A stretch of DNA of 64,000 nucleotides from Gynuella sp. GTDB taxonomy: Bacteria; Pseudomonadota; Gammaproteobacteria; Pseudomonadales; Natronospirillaceae. Both the position numbers and the translations under genes were made by a program. Positions 27,738 to 36,037 of this stretch are shown in pieces. The notes beneath the pieces are model-generated. The model saw only the letters and a program-made list of their open reading frames with translations, was not told the DNA's origin and did no database searches. Each line of letters opens with the position of its first letter. The first letter of the stretch is position 1. The stretch lies in assembly GCA_028282465.1 (NCBI GenBank), contig JANQHX010000104.1:1-64000 (forward strand). The letters run 5' to 3'.

Positions 27738-28805
27738 CTACAGGGTCTCCTTAGGGAAGAACTTAGTTGGGTTAGGCTCCTGGAGGGCAACGGGCTCATG
27801 CTTGCCGGCGGGTCCCGTTGATTCTCCTTCTCTTACTTTGTGGGGTAACACCAAAGGTGACTGAGGCGCTTCCCCGCAAATCGTGTTGATCAATTCTTTG
27901 GCGGCAACCGCGCCCATTTCGGTCGAAGGCTGAACCACTGTGGTGAGTTTTGGCTGCACCAATGAACCCACCGTAATGCCATCGAAGCCCACAACTGAAA
28001 CATCTTCTGGAACCTTCAAACCCAGTTCTCTTAATGCGCCAATGGCTGCTATGGCAAATAGATCGTTGGAACAAAACAGAGCTGTAGGTCGTTGCAATGG
28101 GTCTGCAAAAAGCTCACGGATAGCTGCTGAAGTGTTGGGTTGTGAAAACTCAATTTCCTGAATTAATGGGGCATCGAATCCCAGTTCTGCAAGTCCCTGC
28201 ACAAACCCTTGATATCGCGCCGCGGCCCGGTCTGAACTATGCAAATTACCGCTGAGCATGGCGAAGTGCTGATGACCCAGTTCTTCCAGTCGGAAGGCAA
28301 CTTCCCGACCTGCCACCACATTGTCGATAGTCACCACAGGCCGATTATTGAGAGTGGCCTGGTTATAGATAAGTACATAGGGTACGGATTCGGCTTCCAG
28401 CATATCCAAGGCTGGACTGTTATTGGCATTGGTAACCGTGAGTATGAGTCCATCCACCTGACGGTCTAAAAGACTGTTCACCACTTTCAATTCTTGGTCT
28501 TGGGAATATTCAGTGGCAGTTACCATTATTGAATAATCACTGTCACTGGCGACTGCAGTAATGCCACTAACCGCCTCTGCAAAAACCGGATTCGATAATG
28601 TCGGTATCACCACGCCAATGGATTTTGAGCTGGCGGTTTTTAAACTTCGCCCCAGGGAATTTGGCCGAAAACCTAATTCATCAATGGCCCGCTGCACCCG
28701 CAACGCTGTGCCTTCACTGAGTTGGTGGGAGCCATTAATAAACCGGGAAACGGTGGCGGTGGAAACCCCTGCAAGTCGGCTAACATCTTTGAGAGTGGGC
28801 GACAT
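27738..28805 (-). CDS. LacI-family transcriptional repressor
   Basis: A 355-residue repressor. The N-terminal helix-turn-helix reads TLKDVSRLAGVSTATVSRFINGS with the hinge helix RPNSLGRSLKT. A periplasmic-binding-like sensor domain follows (SIGVVIPTLSNPVFAE ... DVSVVGFDGI). The last 25 residues form a Pro-rich tail. It is the first gene of the importer operon, with no space before the binding protein, and a LacI-type operator lies 54 bases upstream. Most members bind a sugar or related small molecule and release DNA, so the importer is likely induced by its own substrate. Confidence 0.93.
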   Translation of the reverse strand: MSPTLKDVSRLAGVSTATVSRFINGSHQLSEGTALRVQRAIDELGFRPNSLGRSLKTASSKSIGVVIPTLSNPVFAEAVSGITAVASDSDYSIMVTATEYSQDQELKVVNSLLDRQVDGLILTVTNANNSPALDMLEAESVPYVLIYNQATLNNRPVVTIDNVVAGREVAFRLEELGHQHFAMLSGNLHSSDRAAARYQGFVQGLAELGFDAPLIQEIEFSQPNTSAAIRELFADPLQRPTALFCSNDLFAIAAIGALRELGLKVPEDVSVVGFDGITVGSLVQPKLTTVVQPSTEMGAVAAKELINTICGEAPQSPLVLPHKVREGESTGPAGKHEPVALQEPNPTKFFPKETL

Positions 28806-28858
28806 TGAATCATCAAATTTGTTTTTGAATTAGCGCCAAGTTAGAGACAATTTGTGTC

Positions 28859-28874
28859 ATGTAAACGATTACAT
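28859..28874. promoter_or_regulatory. LacI-family operator
   Basis: ATGTAAACGATTACAT is a 16-base palindrome with one mismatched pair and the central CG typical of LacI/GalR-family operators. It sits 54 bases before the repressor's start and in the divergent spacer towards the kinase gene. Its position suggests autoregulation of the importer operon, and it could also affect the neighbour. Confidence 0.65.
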
Positions 28875-28986
28875 AGTGAAATTTTTATGACTTTTTAGAG
28901 GAACAATTATTACTAATAAAATTTTATTAATACCCTTGAAGGGTTTGTCTGTAGACTTTAATAAAAACAATCTCGTCTTAAATAGT

Positions 28987-29970
28987 ATGAAAATTGAAAT
29001 ATTAAAATCTGTTGTCGAACAATACTGGAACTTGAACATTTCTCAATTAGTTGAGCTCAATCTTGGGGCAGATCCAAATGCTCAAACCTTCAGTGCAGTC
29101 AATGGTCAGCAGAAACTTTTTATAAAAACTCGAACAGCAAATACTCCAGTTTCTAATCCCATTACTAATTGGTTATGGGAGCAAGGCATTAAGGAAGTCA
29201 TTTCAGCCCTGAATGATAATCAAGGCCTTCCACAACAACTGATACATAATCATTATGTCAGTGTTTATCCTTTTGTTTCTGGTAAAAATGGATATGAACA
29301 ACCCACTACTAAAAGTCATTGGAAACAGTTAGGCAAAGCAATCAGTCAATTACACCAGCTGAATCCTGATTCTTGTCCAATTAAGATTAAAGAGCTTGGC
29401 TTTTCCGATTTTTATCCAAAGAAACTCGAAAATATTTTAAATACTTTGGATGATTTAGTTCTTAAAAATAACATAGAGAAGAAGCTGATAAATCTTTTTA
29501 AGAAACACAAAAATCTGCTTACTGTTATGATCCAAGATTGCTTAACACTTTCTAATTATTACCAAGAAAAAAACCCACAAACCGTACTCTGTCATTCAGA
29601 TCTCCATGCCGGAAACCTGTTATTCAACGACGACCAACAGCTATTTATTGTTGATTGGGATGAATTGAAGCTGGCACCAAAAGAAAAAGACTTAATGTTT
29701 CCTGGCGGGGCGCAAGGATACCAAGGATTAAGTCCAGAAGAGGAAGTAGCTTGCTTTTTCTCTACCTACAATGACGAAGACATTGACCATCAACTAATCA
29801 AGTACTACCGTACCGCCAGAATTATTGAAGACTTGGCTATTGATAGTGAGCAGATATTGATTAAAAAATATGAAGAGAATTCAGAACAAACTCTTACTTA
29901 CATTGAAAATAATTTTAAATCCGAAGGTACTATCGAAAGAGCCGGGTATTCTTTAGTTATAGAAAGTTAG
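28987..29970 (+). CDS. Aminoglycoside phosphotransferase-fold kinase
   Basis: A 327-residue kinase-like protein of the APH/choline kinase fold. The catalytic loop HSDLHAGN (His203, Asp205, Asn210) and the metal-binding VDWDE (Asp223) are intact. APEKD-like spacing to the next helix resembles APH(9)-type enzymes. It may phosphorylate a small alcohol or, less likely, an antibiotic. The frame is open from a TTG 17 codons upstream; neither start has a clear ribosome binding site and the ATG is preferred. AT-rich compared with neighbours. Its stop overlaps the convergent gene's stop by four bases. Confidence 0.7.
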   Translation: MKIEILKSVVEQYWNLNISQLVELNLGADPNAQTFSAVNGQQKLFIKTRTANTPVSNPITNWLWEQGIKEVISALNDNQGLPQQLIHNHYVSVYPFVSGKNGYEQPTTKSHWKQLGKAISQLHQLNPDSCPIKIKELGFSDFYPKKLENILNTLDDLVLKNNIEKKLINLFKKHKNLLTVMIQDCLTLSNYYQEKNPQTVLCHSDLHAGNLLFNDDQQLFIVDWDELKLAPKEKDLMFPGGAQGYQGLSPEEEVACFFSTYNDEDIDHQLIKYYRTARIIEDLAIDSEQILIKKYEENSEQTLTYIENNFKSEGTIERAGYSLVIES

Positions 29971-30509
29971 GATATAACCTGATAAATACTGTCAACCATA
30001 CCATTTGATAACGCCTTGGTTTGAATATGTTTTAAAGGAATATCACGGCCGGTTTCTCCAAACAGTGGAACACCTTCACCCAATAAAATAGGCACTCGGG
30101 TAATATGAAGGTCTGTCACTAATCCTGATTTTATAAAAGACTGGATAGTTTGACCGCCATCTATATAGAGTCTTTGATAGTTTTCTTCTTGCAGCATTTT
30201 TACCAAACTAGGTAACGAACCTGAATAAAGTTCTGCTTTGTCAGATAACGCCTTAGGAATCTCAGAAAGAGTTTTTGATAGTACAATGACTCTCTTTCCC
30301 TCGTAAGCCCAACCATAATCCGGCAAAAAACCTGCAACCACTTCCATGGTTTTTCGACCCATCACCATACAATCAACAGTCGCCATAAAATCGGTAAAGG
30401 CATCCTCTTCTGGATTTGGATCATCCATCGCCATCAGCCAATCAACCGAACCATTTTCACGAGCAATAAAGCCATCCAGACTGGTGGCAATCATAACGGA
30501 AATCTTCAT
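29967..30509 (-). CDS. DHFR-fold reductase (RibD C-terminal family)
   Basis: A 180-residue protein of the RibD C-terminal/YyaP-like family, with GCAGGAAAC before its ATG. It starts ISVMIATSLDGFIARENGSVDWL, has VMGRKTMEVV in the NADPH-binding region, and YIDGGQTIQSF near the end. The family reduces dihydropteridine- or riboflavin-precursor-like compounds with NADPH; these stand-alone members mostly have unknown substrates. It is a single gene. Confidence 0.85.
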   Translation of the reverse strand: MKISVMIATSLDGFIARENGSVDWLMAMDDPNPEEDAFTDFMATVDCMVMGRKTMEVVAGFLPDYGWAYEGKRVIVLSKTLSEIPKALSDKAELYSGSLPSLVKMLQEENYQRLYIDGGQTIQSFIKSGLVTDLHITRVPILLGEGVPLFGETGRDIPLKHIQTKALSNGMVDSIYQVIS

Positions 30510-30652
30510 TGTGGGTTTCCTGCATCAGTTCATTCTAAGTTTAATCAAATTTTTGCTGTTTGAATGGCAATACCTGATGCGGCTAAAACGGATTATTTGA
30601 TAAAGGCTAAAATAATTAGATTCTCAACAAAATGCCCTTGATGAGACACAAA

Positions 30653-30687
30653 AAAATCCGGTACTCAATGTAGAGATACCGGATTTT
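30653..30687 (-). terminator. Rho-independent terminator
   Basis: An 11-base perfect stem (AAAATCCGGTA / TACCGGATTTT) with a 13-base loop lies about 70 bases past the beta-propeller gene. On that gene's strand it is followed by TTTTTT. A run of T also exists on the other strand, so it may work both ways. Confidence 0.8.
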
Positions 30688-30755
30688 ATTTAGTTTTGCA
30701 CTTCAGCATTGAAAACAAATAACAGCAATACCCAAGTGAAGGATAAAAAAGGAAT

Positions 30756-32714
30756 TTACTGCTGTTCCGTAATATTCAAAACAATGGGCGAGTCTGTACT
30801 GCCCCACACCGAAGAGACAATGCTTGAACCGTCGATGTAATGCACTGAGTCACCCAAAAGCAGACTACGATCTTGGTAACAACACCAGTTCTCAGCCTCT
30901 AAAACACCACTGGAAACCAAAGTTTTAGTTTGAGTATTTATTGTGAACGTACCCAATCCACCTGTTGTGTCTTCCCAGTCAGTATCATAAGCCATAAATG
31001 GAAAAGCCATTCTGAATTCACTTGTTTGTAAAGCTTCTTCGTCCAAATAACTGAAAGCATGATAATCCCAAAAAATCGGTGAGTAGCCCCACTGAGATCC
31101 ATAAATAATGGGGTCGCCGACTTCTACTGGCCCATTCACACTGTCTTCGTAAAGTGCAACCTTAACACCGGTGATCGTGCCTTCGTCAGTGGCTTCATAC
31201 CCAACACCTACGAATAGGCTTTCGTTTATATTGTGTAGATAAGCAGAAAAACCAGTCACCTCTAGGCCTTCACCCTTCATAGAAGGATTTTTAGGATCAG
31301 AGTAGTCAAACACATAAAGAGGATCGGTTTGTTCGAAGGTCACGAGTTTGACTGTTTCATCGTCAATACGGACACCTCGAATATCTTCATTGGGTTTGCC
31401 TATTTGTTCAGGATGCACGTCGTTAGGCAGTACAGAAAGAGGTTCAAAATCTTGTTCACCAATGGCCCAGGTTTCAATCCGATGATCAAACCTATCTTCT
31501 GTGTTGTCCCAGTCTGTTTCAGTGAGCACTGCCAACAGATTGCCGTCCCACTCTTTTAACCTAAACTGATTTCTTCCCGAACCAAGTACACCTGAAGCAG
31601 AAACAGAATTGAAATAGCTTATATTTTCATCAATCGTAAAACGGTGGAAACTTGTTAACTCTGAGTGCCAGTCTGTGTTCACCAAATAAATAGCGTCTGA
31701 ATTTGCATAAACTTGGTGAGCAGGCAACAACGCACACTGATTACTCCAGTTTTCAGGATTTTTAAGGTCTATTTGGGTGATATTGGTGAATATGAAGTAT
31801 CCCCTTTGTTCCCATTCCTCACTCTCAGGGAACAAACAACTATCTATCAGGCTTTGCTCTTGGCCATTGATACTGATAGTAGGTAACAAGGTTTCGTAAT
31901 CTATTTCTTCTAATTGTTGGATATAGGCTTCTCTATCATCTTCTTCTACATAAAAGGGCAGATGAATTGGACGGGGGCTGTGGCGAGTCACTAAGTAAAG
32001 AGTGTCATCGATCCTACGGCTATCAACAATTTGGCCTTTAATATTTACTTTCCAATTGGATTTTATAGCTGTGGCATCAGACACATCTAGGTTTTCGATT
32101 GAAGTAAAACCATCCCCCCAATACCAAGGACTGTACCAGTCGCCGTGATGCTCAGATGCAGAAGACAAGGCAACAATCTCCTTACCAACACTGTATAAAC
32201 CTTCTACAAACCAAGTATTTTCATCTAGATAATAACGACTTAACCAGTTTTGACTGGGCGCTGAAGTGAGCTCTACTGCTTCTATAGTCGCGGGAATCAC
32301 TTCCCAATTTTCAAGACTTTCTGAATACTTCCAGTCATTTTGTTTGGCAATAAACAAAACACTGGTTTCAGAATTAAATTTGATGATATCCGCCTCATCC
32401 ACACCTTGTTCAATTAAATTGGTTTCACTGGCAGGTTCGGATCCACCATCTGCTTCAGCATCGGTAGCAAAATCTGCTGAATCATTAACCACGCCGGGTT
32501 CAATGTCAGGTTGAATGAAGTTGTAATTTCGCCAGGAATTCAAAATACCGTTTTTCAATGCTTCGGAAAGGTCATGGTTATTAATACTTTTTAGTTCACG
32601 AACAACCGGTAAAGGTTCAGGCTCTTGAGTTTCCTTTTCATCTTCAATATCCGTTAAACAACCGGATAAAAGCAATAAAGAACTGAGGCTAAGAACACAA
32701 GTAAGAGTTTTCAT
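30756..32714 (-). CDS. Beta-propeller lipoprotein
   Basis: A 652-residue lipoprotein of the secreted C-terminal beta-propeller family. The ATG chosen gives the signal KTLTCVLSLSSLLLLSGC; 18 codons upstream another ATG lacks this. After the lipobox LSGC comes an acidic linker. The family hallmark NLIEQGVDEADIIKFN is at about residues 105-120. Blade-like repeats with DTLYLVTRHS, DAIYLVNTDW and EDIRGVRIDDETVKLVTFE fill the rest. These proteins are exported and probably bind other envelope components, with no enzyme activity known. Monocistronic, with a terminator after it. Confidence 0.85.
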   Translation of the reverse strand: MKTLTCVLSLSSLLLLSGCLTDIEDEKETQEPEPLPVVRELKSINNHDLSEALKNGILNSWRNYNFIQPDIEPGVVNDSADFATDAEADGGSEPASETNLIEQGVDEADIIKFNSETSVLFIAKQNDWKYSESLENWEVIPATIEAVELTSAPSQNWLSRYYLDENTWFVEGLYSVGKEIVALSSASEHHGDWYSPWYWGDGFTSIENLDVSDATAIKSNWKVNIKGQIVDSRRIDDTLYLVTRHSPRPIHLPFYVEEDDREAYIQQLEEIDYETLLPTISINGQEQSLIDSCLFPESEEWEQRGYFIFTNITQIDLKNPENWSNQCALLPAHQVYANSDAIYLVNTDWHSELTSFHRFTIDENISYFNSVSASGVLGSGRNQFRLKEWDGNLLAVLTETDWDNTEDRFDHRIETWAIGEQDFEPLSVLPNDVHPEQIGKPNEDIRGVRIDDETVKLVTFEQTDPLYVFDYSDPKNPSMKGEGLEVTGFSAYLHNINESLFVGVGYEATDEGTITGVKVALYEDSVNGPVEVGDPIIYGSQWGYSPIFWDYHAFSYLDEEALQTSEFRMAFPFMAYDTDWEDTTGGLGTFTINTQTKTLVSSGVLEAENWCCYQDRSLLLGDSVHYIDGSSIVSSVWGSTDSPIVLNITEQQ

Positions 32715-32862
32715 AACATGAGCTCGTGGGATTTGATGAACGAATTTTATGCCTATGATGTCTGGCATGCATCTACCCTAATCAGGTTTTGTGACATTCA
32801 TTATTACAGACGTATTAACAATCATTATTTCAGATGAACGGTTTAACCAATTTGTGGGCGAT

Positions 32863-32891
32863 AAAAAAGGCTGCACTAAGCAGCCTTTTTT
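32863..32891 (-). terminator. Rho-independent terminator after yidC
   Basis: AAAAAAGGCTGC pairs with GCAGCCTTTTTT around a 5-base loop, giving a GC-rich core flanked by A and T runs. It starts 22 bases past the yidC stop and ends the rpmH-rnpA-yidC transcript. It is symmetrical and may be bidirectional. Confidence 0.9.
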
Positions 32892-32912
32892 AAACAGAAA
32901 TAACGTTATTAA

Positions 32913-34586
32913 TTATGACTTAGCGTTTTCCGCAGCGTCTAACTGCTTGTTGATGTACCACTGCTGAGCAATAGACAACAGGTTATTTACCAACCAGTAC
33001 AATACTAATCCAGATGGGAACCATAGGAACATGACGGTAAAGATCACAGGCATAAACTTCATAATTTTGGCCTGAGTAGGATCTTGCGGTTGAGTACCTA
33101 ACTGCATTTGAACGAACATGGACGCGCCCATCAAAAGAGGCAGAATAAAGGTTGGATCTTTAATAGACAGATCCACGATCCAGAACATAAATGGTGACTG
33201 ACGAAGCTCAACCGCTTCCATAAGTGTCCAGTACAGGGCAATAAACACTGGCATTTGAACCAACATTGGCAAACAGCCGCCCATTGGGTTGATCTTTTCT
33301 TTCTGATACAGCTTCATCATTTCTTGAGAAAGCTTTTGGCGATCATCCCCGTATTGCTCCCGTAGCTGAGTCATCTTTGGAGCAAACTTTTTCATTTTAC
33401 CCATCGAACGATAAGAAGCGGCAGTAAGTGGGTAGAACGCACCTTTGATCACCAGAGTTAACAATATAATTGACCAACCCCAGTTACCGACAAGCCCATG
33501 AATAAAAGTGAGTAACCAGAATAGTGGTTGAGCAATAAACCAGAGCCATCCGTAATCCACGGTTAGATCCAGATGCTCAACGATTTCTCTTAAATCATTT
33601 TGGAGCTTAGGACCGATGTAAATTTCGGCACTGATTTCACCTGATTCTTGGGGTATTACAGTTAAGCTGTTGTAGAAACCACCACGATAACTTGATGAGT
33701 TTTTATCTTTTTGAACAAAATAAGAACTTTTGATTTCTTGGTCTGGAATAACTGAAGATAGAAAGTAGTGCTGAAGAAATGCGACCCAGCCACCCAGCTT
33801 ATCTTGCTCAAAACTTTTATCGTCGAGCTTACCAAAGCCTAGTTTTTCATATCGGCTTTCATCAGTAGTCCATGCAAAGCCTAGGTATGAAGCCATGCCA
33901 ATACCAGTACTGCCAGAAGGATCTGAGGTTTTATCTCGTTTGATTTGGTTGAATACTCGGCCATTCCAAACCGAGTCTGAATTATTCACAACTTGATTAG
34001 TGACTTTTACTAAATATGAACCTTTAGTGAAGGTATAGATTTTATTGAACTCAATGCCATCAACATTTGCTGTTAATAGAACGTCTAACTCACCATTAGT
34101 CATTTCGTAAGACGACACTTCAGACACATATTGAGTTCTGCCACCTTGGTCATAGCCACGGTCACCCCAAAACCCACTTTGAGCCACATAGGTACGTCGG
34201 GCGTTTTTCTCTAACATGACAAATGGAACATCAGGCTGGTCAATAGAGAATGGATATTTAGGAATGGCAGCGTAAACGATATCGCCACCATTAGGATCAA
34301 TGAGAATATCAAACGTATCTGTTTTAACTGTAATGAGTGAAGAATTGAATTCTTGAGTCGGTTGTTCCTGCGCAAGTTCTCCACCGACCGGCTGAACCGA
34401 TGAATCGACAGCTTCTTTGTTTTCTGATGACACTACAGGTGCAGTATCACTATTTTGTTGGACTTCTTGCTCAAAAACCTGAGGTTGAGGCTCGGCTTGG
34501 CCATAATCTTCATTCCACTGTTGCAGAATTAAGTAAGAAACCACGGCGATCGCCGCAAATAATCCGTAACGTCTGATGTTTTCCAT
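32913..34586 (-). CDS. yidC: Membrane protein insertase YidC
   Basis: A 557-residue YidC of the Gram-negative type, which inserts and folds inner membrane proteins alone or with SecYEG. It begins with a membrane anchor (GLFAAIAVVSYLILQQW). A periplasmic beta domain covers residues 80-330, and the conserved core of five membrane segments starts with PLFWLLTFIHGLVGNWGWSI. Key phrases such as YPLTAASYRSMGKMKKFAPK, QKEKINPMGGCLPMLVQMPVF and PSGLVLYWLVNNLLSI are intact. The conserved core Arg is within this region. It follows rnpA after 137 bases without an intervening yidD. Confidence 0.97.
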   Translation of the reverse strand: MENIRRYGLFAAIAVVSYLILQQWNEDYGQAEPQPQVFEQEVQQNSDTAPVVSSENKEAVDSSVQPVGGELAQEQPTQEFNSSLITVKTDTFDILIDPNGGDIVYAAIPKYPFSIDQPDVPFVMLEKNARRTYVAQSGFWGDRGYDQGGRTQYVSEVSSYEMTNGELDVLLTANVDGIEFNKIYTFTKGSYLVKVTNQVVNNSDSVWNGRVFNQIKRDKTSDPSGSTGIGMASYLGFAWTTDESRYEKLGFGKLDDKSFEQDKLGGWVAFLQHYFLSSVIPDQEIKSSYFVQKDKNSSSYRGGFYNSLTVIPQESGEISAEIYIGPKLQNDLREIVEHLDLTVDYGWLWFIAQPLFWLLTFIHGLVGNWGWSIILLTLVIKGAFYPLTAASYRSMGKMKKFAPKMTQLREQYGDDRQKLSQEMMKLYQKEKINPMGGCLPMLVQMPVFIALYWTLMEAVELRQSPFMFWIVDLSIKDPTFILPLLMGASMFVQMQLGTQPQDPTQAKIMKFMPVIFTVMFLWFPSGLVLYWLVNNLLSIAQQWYINKQLDAAENAKS

Positions 34587-34723
34587 CTAAATGCCTGATT
34601 TTCCAATATCTGGAGGTCAAAAAAAGAGGCGTAATGCTACCGGTTGAAAAGGTTATTTGCCAGCCAAAACAGAGGCTAAAGCCTTATATTTCAAGTATTT
34701 TCAGATTATTTGATGAGCTGAGT

Positions 34724-35248
34724 CTATGACTGGTTTATAGCAGTATTTTTGAGCTTTTCCCTGTGCTTAGAACCTTGCGTTTTCTTTTGGTTAGAAGCAT
34801 TCGAGCCCTTTTTCGTTTGATTAGCTTTGGGGCTACCAGAACTTCTCTGATTTCGATTATTTGCTTTAGAAGGCCTTTGATTAGACTGAGGATTTAAAAT
34901 ACGCTCATCAAGCTTCTTAAACATCTTGCGACAGATTGCATGAATAGCTTTGCGGTCCAGTTTATCGGCACCTTTTCGAGATAAAACTACGATGTCTTTA
35001 TGCTTATACTGATGGTAGTAGGTACGAAACTGTTCTCGAGCAATGCGCTTAATGAGGTTGCGCTTGACCGCGTGTTTGACAGTTTTTTTGGATAGGATGA
35101 ACCCGATTCGGGTTTGAGAATTCTTAGTAGGAATTGAGAGGAACAACAGTTCAGGAACGGATGCCCGAACCGTTTTTCCATTAAAGACTCGTTGATAATC
35201 GCCAGCGTTCAGCAACCGCTGATTCCGGCTAAAACCATTGAGTCTCAT
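34724..35248 (-). CDS. rnpA: Ribonuclease P protein component
   Basis: A 174-residue RnpA, the protein subunit that helps the RNase P RNA to mature tRNA 5' ends. The core runs through about residue 118 with RLLNAGDYQRVF, RIGFILSKKTVKHAVKRNLIKRIARE (the RNR-type motif) and DIVVLSRKGADKL. The remaining 55 residues are unusual: a low-complexity tail rich in Asn, Gln, Ser, Lys and Arg, absent from the normal 110-125 residue protein. It starts five bases after the rpmH stop. Confidence 0.95.
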   Translation of the reverse strand: MRLNGFSRNQRLLNAGDYQRVFNGKTVRASVPELLFLSIPTKNSQTRIGFILSKKTVKHAVKRNLIKRIAREQFRTYYHQYKHKDIVVLSRKGADKLDRKAIHAICRKMFKKLDERILNPQSNQRPSKANNRNQRSSGSPKANQTKKGSNASNQKKTQGSKHREKLKNTAINQS

Positions 35249-35253
35249 AAGTC

Positions 35254-35388
35254 TTACGCGCTCAGTACCTTACGGCCTTTTGCACGACGACGAGCAAGTA
35301 CCTGACGGCCTTTCTTGGTAGCCATACGAGCACGGAAACCGTGAGTACGCTTACGCTTCAGCACGCTTGGTTGAAATGTTCTTTTCAT
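35254..35388 (-). CDS. rpmH: Large ribosomal subunit protein bL34
   Basis: A 44-residue protein too short for most gene finders. It starts [20 protein letters not shown] and ends GRKVLSA, the normal bL34 sequence, with the expected high Lys/Arg content. It is the first gene of the leftward rpmH-rnpA-yidC unit and faces the origin region. Confidence 0.98.
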   Translation of the reverse strand: MKRTFQPSVLKRKRTHGFRARMATKKGRQVLARRRAKGRKVLSA

Positions 35389-35639
35389 TACTGATTCACC
35401 GCTGCTTGATAATGGTTACTGACTAAATATCAGTGACCCTGAAAAAAGGAGCGCGGAGTTTAAAGATTTTTTCTCAGCTATTCAATGAGTTGTTAGCAAT
35501 AGCTGATGTTTTTTTAAGCCTGACAAGAAACTTAAGCCGATACCTACTCCTGATCAGTTGTTCATTTGATCTGATTAGACATTCACTTAAGAAGTTTAAG
35601 TATTTATATATTATTTGATTGTTGTTTTTATTAATTATT

Positions 35640-36000
35640 AGGCCCACCGAAAGTTGTGGAAAAAAAAGAAATACTTTTTAAAAACAATAAGTTAGCTGTT
35701 GTACAGCTGTGTTAGTACTGGTTTAGGAATTTGTGGTCTTCCTGAGAAAAACTGTTGGTAAAACAGTGACTTATCCACAAAAAAACCATTAAAGTTTTAC
35801 CCACAAGGTTTTTAGTCTACATATTCGAATAGTTATTCACAGTTTTAGAGTTTTTACCAAAAAATATGAATAACTATGAGGAAAACTGTTAGATATATTA
35901 GTTAAGTAATTGAAAAATATAGAAAAAACTTAATTTTTGAGATGTGGGTATCTTTGTTCCCGTCTGTGGATAAAGGAGATAGAATGGCTGCCCATCTGGG
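35640..36000. other. oriC: Chromosomal replication origin (oriC)
   Basis: The 649-base spacer between rpmH and dnaA contains DnaA-box sequences. Perfect TTATCCACA occurs at 35771-35779 and, on the other strand, at 35965-35973. One-base variants are TTATTCACA at 35833-35841 and TTACCCACA at 35797-35805, and weaker ones lie at 35655-35663 and 35865-35873. AT-rich tracts lie at about 35590-35640 and 35870-35940 and could be the unwinding element. A perfect palindrome TATTCGAATA is at 35822-35831. Box spacing and gene order agree with a gammaproteobacterial origin; the exact limits are inferred. Confidence 0.85.
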
Positions 36001-36037
36001 ATGTCACCCTACAAAAATCTAAAAAAGGAAGTTTTCC

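Noticed and set aside
28936-28986. Upstream TTG as the start of the APH-like kinase
   Set aside because: No ribosome binding site, and the first 17 residues do not add to the fold; the ATG is kept with moderate confidence.
34587-34723. Possible hidden yidD between rnpA and yidC
   Set aside because: The space is only 137 bases and no frame shows the YidD Cys/Pro pattern.
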